A stretch of 64,000 bases of DNA from Planctomycetota bacterium. Its GTDB lineage: Bacteria > Planctomycetota > UBA1135 > UBA2386. The stretch spans positions 186,001-250,000 of the forward strand of contig JACKIB010000005.1 of assembly GCA_020638695.1 (NCBI GenBank), in the 5' to 3' direction. Made by a program: the position numbers and the translations under genes. Of this stretch, positions 62,884 through 64,000 are shown piece by piece. Under the pieces are notes generated by a model. That model did no database searches, was not told the DNA's origin, and saw only the letters and a list, made by a program, of their open reading frames with translations. Positions within the stretch are counted from its first letter, which is position 1. Every line of letters starts with the position of its first letter.

Positions 62884-63798
62884 CTACTTCTTGCGCTTGG
62901 CCTGGGCGGCGCGCGCGGCGAGGTAGGACGAGAGCACCACGCCCAGCTCCTGACTGTTGACGATGCGGAAGTAGTCGATGCGGTTGCGCAGGCAACCCTT
63001 GCGGATCTCCTCCTGGAACTGGTTGATCTCCTCCAGGTAGGCGTCGCGCAAGGAGCGCGGGTCGACCAGCAGCTCCGGCATCTCTTCGAGGCCCTCGAAC
63101 AGGGTCATCCGCTCGAACGGGAACTCGACCTCGTCGCGGTCGAGGATGTGGAACACCACCACGTCGTGGCCGCGTTGCGCCAGCGACCGAAGGCCTTTCA
63201 GCACCGCCGCCGGTTCATCGAACAAGTCCGACAGGATCAGCACCATGCCGCGGCGCGGCAGCTGGCTGGACAGCTCCATCAGCACCGACCCGATCGAGGT
63301 CTTCGAAGTGGGGCTGGCCGCTTCGAGGCTCTTGAACAGGTTGCCGAGGTTGGCTCGCGTGTTGCTTGGTGGCACCGTGGTGACCACCGCGTTGTTGAAC
63401 AGGTTGAGCCCGACCGAGTCCGCCTGCTGCTGGATCGTGTAGGCCAGCGAGGCCGCCGCGGTGGCGGCGTAGTCGTACTTGGTCATCCCACCCTCGTGCC
63501 CGTAGGCCATCGACTCGCTCTGGTCGAGGAACAGGTGGGCGCGGAGGTTGGTCTCCTCCTCGAACTCCTTGATGTAGAAGCGATCCGACTTACCGAAGAT
63601 CTTCCAGTCGATGTAGCGGATGTCGTCGCCGGCGACGTACTCCCGGTGCTGGGCGAACTCCACCGAGAAGCCGCGGAACGGCGACTTGTGCATGCCGGTG
63701 ACGAATCCCTCCATCACCAACCGGGCGCGCAGCTCGAGCCGCGCGACCTTGTTGAGGACCTTCGGATCGAGGTAGTTCTTGGCAGCGGTCGGGGCCAT
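62884..63798 (-). CDS. DUF58 domain protein of a MoxR cluster
   Basis: 304 aa, soluble. The DUF58 core (HREYVAGDDIRYIDWK, then KEFEEE) lies at residues 52-83. It is followed by a VWA-like half with the metal-site motif FLDQSESM near 93 and LILSDLFDE near 185. Proteins of this family work with MoxR AAA+ ATPases as substrate or cofactor-insertion partners. The gene lies 7 bp after moxR and 18 bp before the BatA-type gene. Confidence 0.93.
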   Translation of the reverse strand: MAPTAAKNYLDPKVLNKVARLELRARLVMEGFVTGMHKSPFRGFSVEFAQHREYVAGDDIRYIDWKIFGKSDRFYIKEFEEETNLRAHLFLDQSESMAYGHEGGMTKYDYAATAAASLAYTIQQQADSVGLNLFNNAVVTTVPPSNTRANLGNLFKSLEAASPTSKTSIGSVLMELSSQLPRRGMVLILSDLFDEPAAVLKGLRSLAQRGHDVVVFHILDRDEVEFPFERMTLFEGLEEMPELLVDPRSLRDAYLEEINQFQEEIRKGCLRNRIDYFRIVNSQELGVVLSSYLAARAAQAKRKK

Positions 63799-63805
63799 GG
63801 AGCGG

Positions 63806-64000
63806 CTACTGGTTGATGACCTTCGGCAAGTTGCCGTCGTTCAGCGCAGCGCTGTCGTTCGGCCGAATCTCCTCGAGCAACCGATCGACCACGGTGTCCG
63901 TGGTGATCCCCTCCGCCTCGGCGGAGAAGCTGGTGACCAGGCGGTGGCGGAACACCGCGTGGGCGACCGCGCGGATGTCCTCACCGGACACGTAGAACCG
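63806..64000 (-). CDS. MoxR-family AAA+ ATPase (C-terminal end only)
   Basis: The last 64 residues, cut by the window edge. The sequence SGEDIRAVAHAVFRHRLVTS then EAEGITTDTVVDRLLEEI is the typical winged end of MoxR ATPases (DI..ia.pvLrHRi...a..EG...d.ii). It acts as a chaperone-type ATPase for the DUF58/VWA proteins downstream and is probably the first gene of the operon. The Walker motifs are outside the window. Confidence 0.9.
   Translation of the reverse strand, partial: RFYVSGEDIRAVAHAVFRHRLVTSFSAEAEGITTDTVVDRLLEEIRPNDSAALNDGNLPKVINQ

Overview
High-GC bacterial chromosome (about 70% G+C by eye), almost fully coding. It is most likely from the phylum Planctomycetota. The main reason is the long minus-strand block at 43-64 kb: a MoxR ATPase, a DUF58 protein, a BatA-type protein, a VWA membrane protein, a giant PQQ-propeller/TPR protein, a prenyltransferase-repeat protein, a large coiled-coil protein and secreted DUF1570-type gluzincins. 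That combination is typical of planctomycetes. The phylum call is inference from gene content; no rRNA is present.

Layout. 1-6.05 kb: the int-proximal end of an element integrated at the 3' end of tRNA-Ala(GGC), with a tyrosine recombinase, small unknown genes and a large Toprim-like/P-loop replication-type protein that runs off the left edge. 6.4-12 kb: a tail-anchored coiled-coil protein, a histidine phosphatase, gltX, a rhomboid protease and a TPR protein. 12.7-23.1 kb: an S41-like PDZ protein, a GalT-like transferase, a small cytochrome-like lipoprotein, an amidohydrolase, NHL and APC-permease genes, folE, tRNA-Met, a candidate structured RNA, a glutaredoxin and a ureohydrolase. 23.1-31.2 kb: a three-gene RND efflux operon with one adaptor and two pump subunits. 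31.5-34.3 kb: moeA and a Lnt-like gene. 34.5-43.2 kb: two small membrane proteins, then mreB, mreC-like, mreD, a PBP2-type transpeptidase and rodA, the last four linked by 4-bp stop/start overlaps. 43.2-64 kb: the minus-strand MoxR and cell-surface block.

The most unusual content is non-coding. Three families of short palindromic repeats, called A, B and C here, fill many intergenic spaces. Families A (168 bp, with 21-bp perfect terminal inverted repeats) and C (165 bp) begin and end in CTAG. They sit so that the TAG of their terminal CTAG is the stop codon of the neighbouring gene: mreB, the RND adaptor and a cytochrome-like lipoprotein. They abut one another through shared CTAG sites, and three nearly identical C copies lie in tandem between mreB and mreC. 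Family B ends lie at gene starts. No transposase for them is in the window, so they look like MITE-type elements mobilised in trans. A second unexplained item is a branched RNA-like fold with its own promoter-like sequence at 21.0-21.2 kb.
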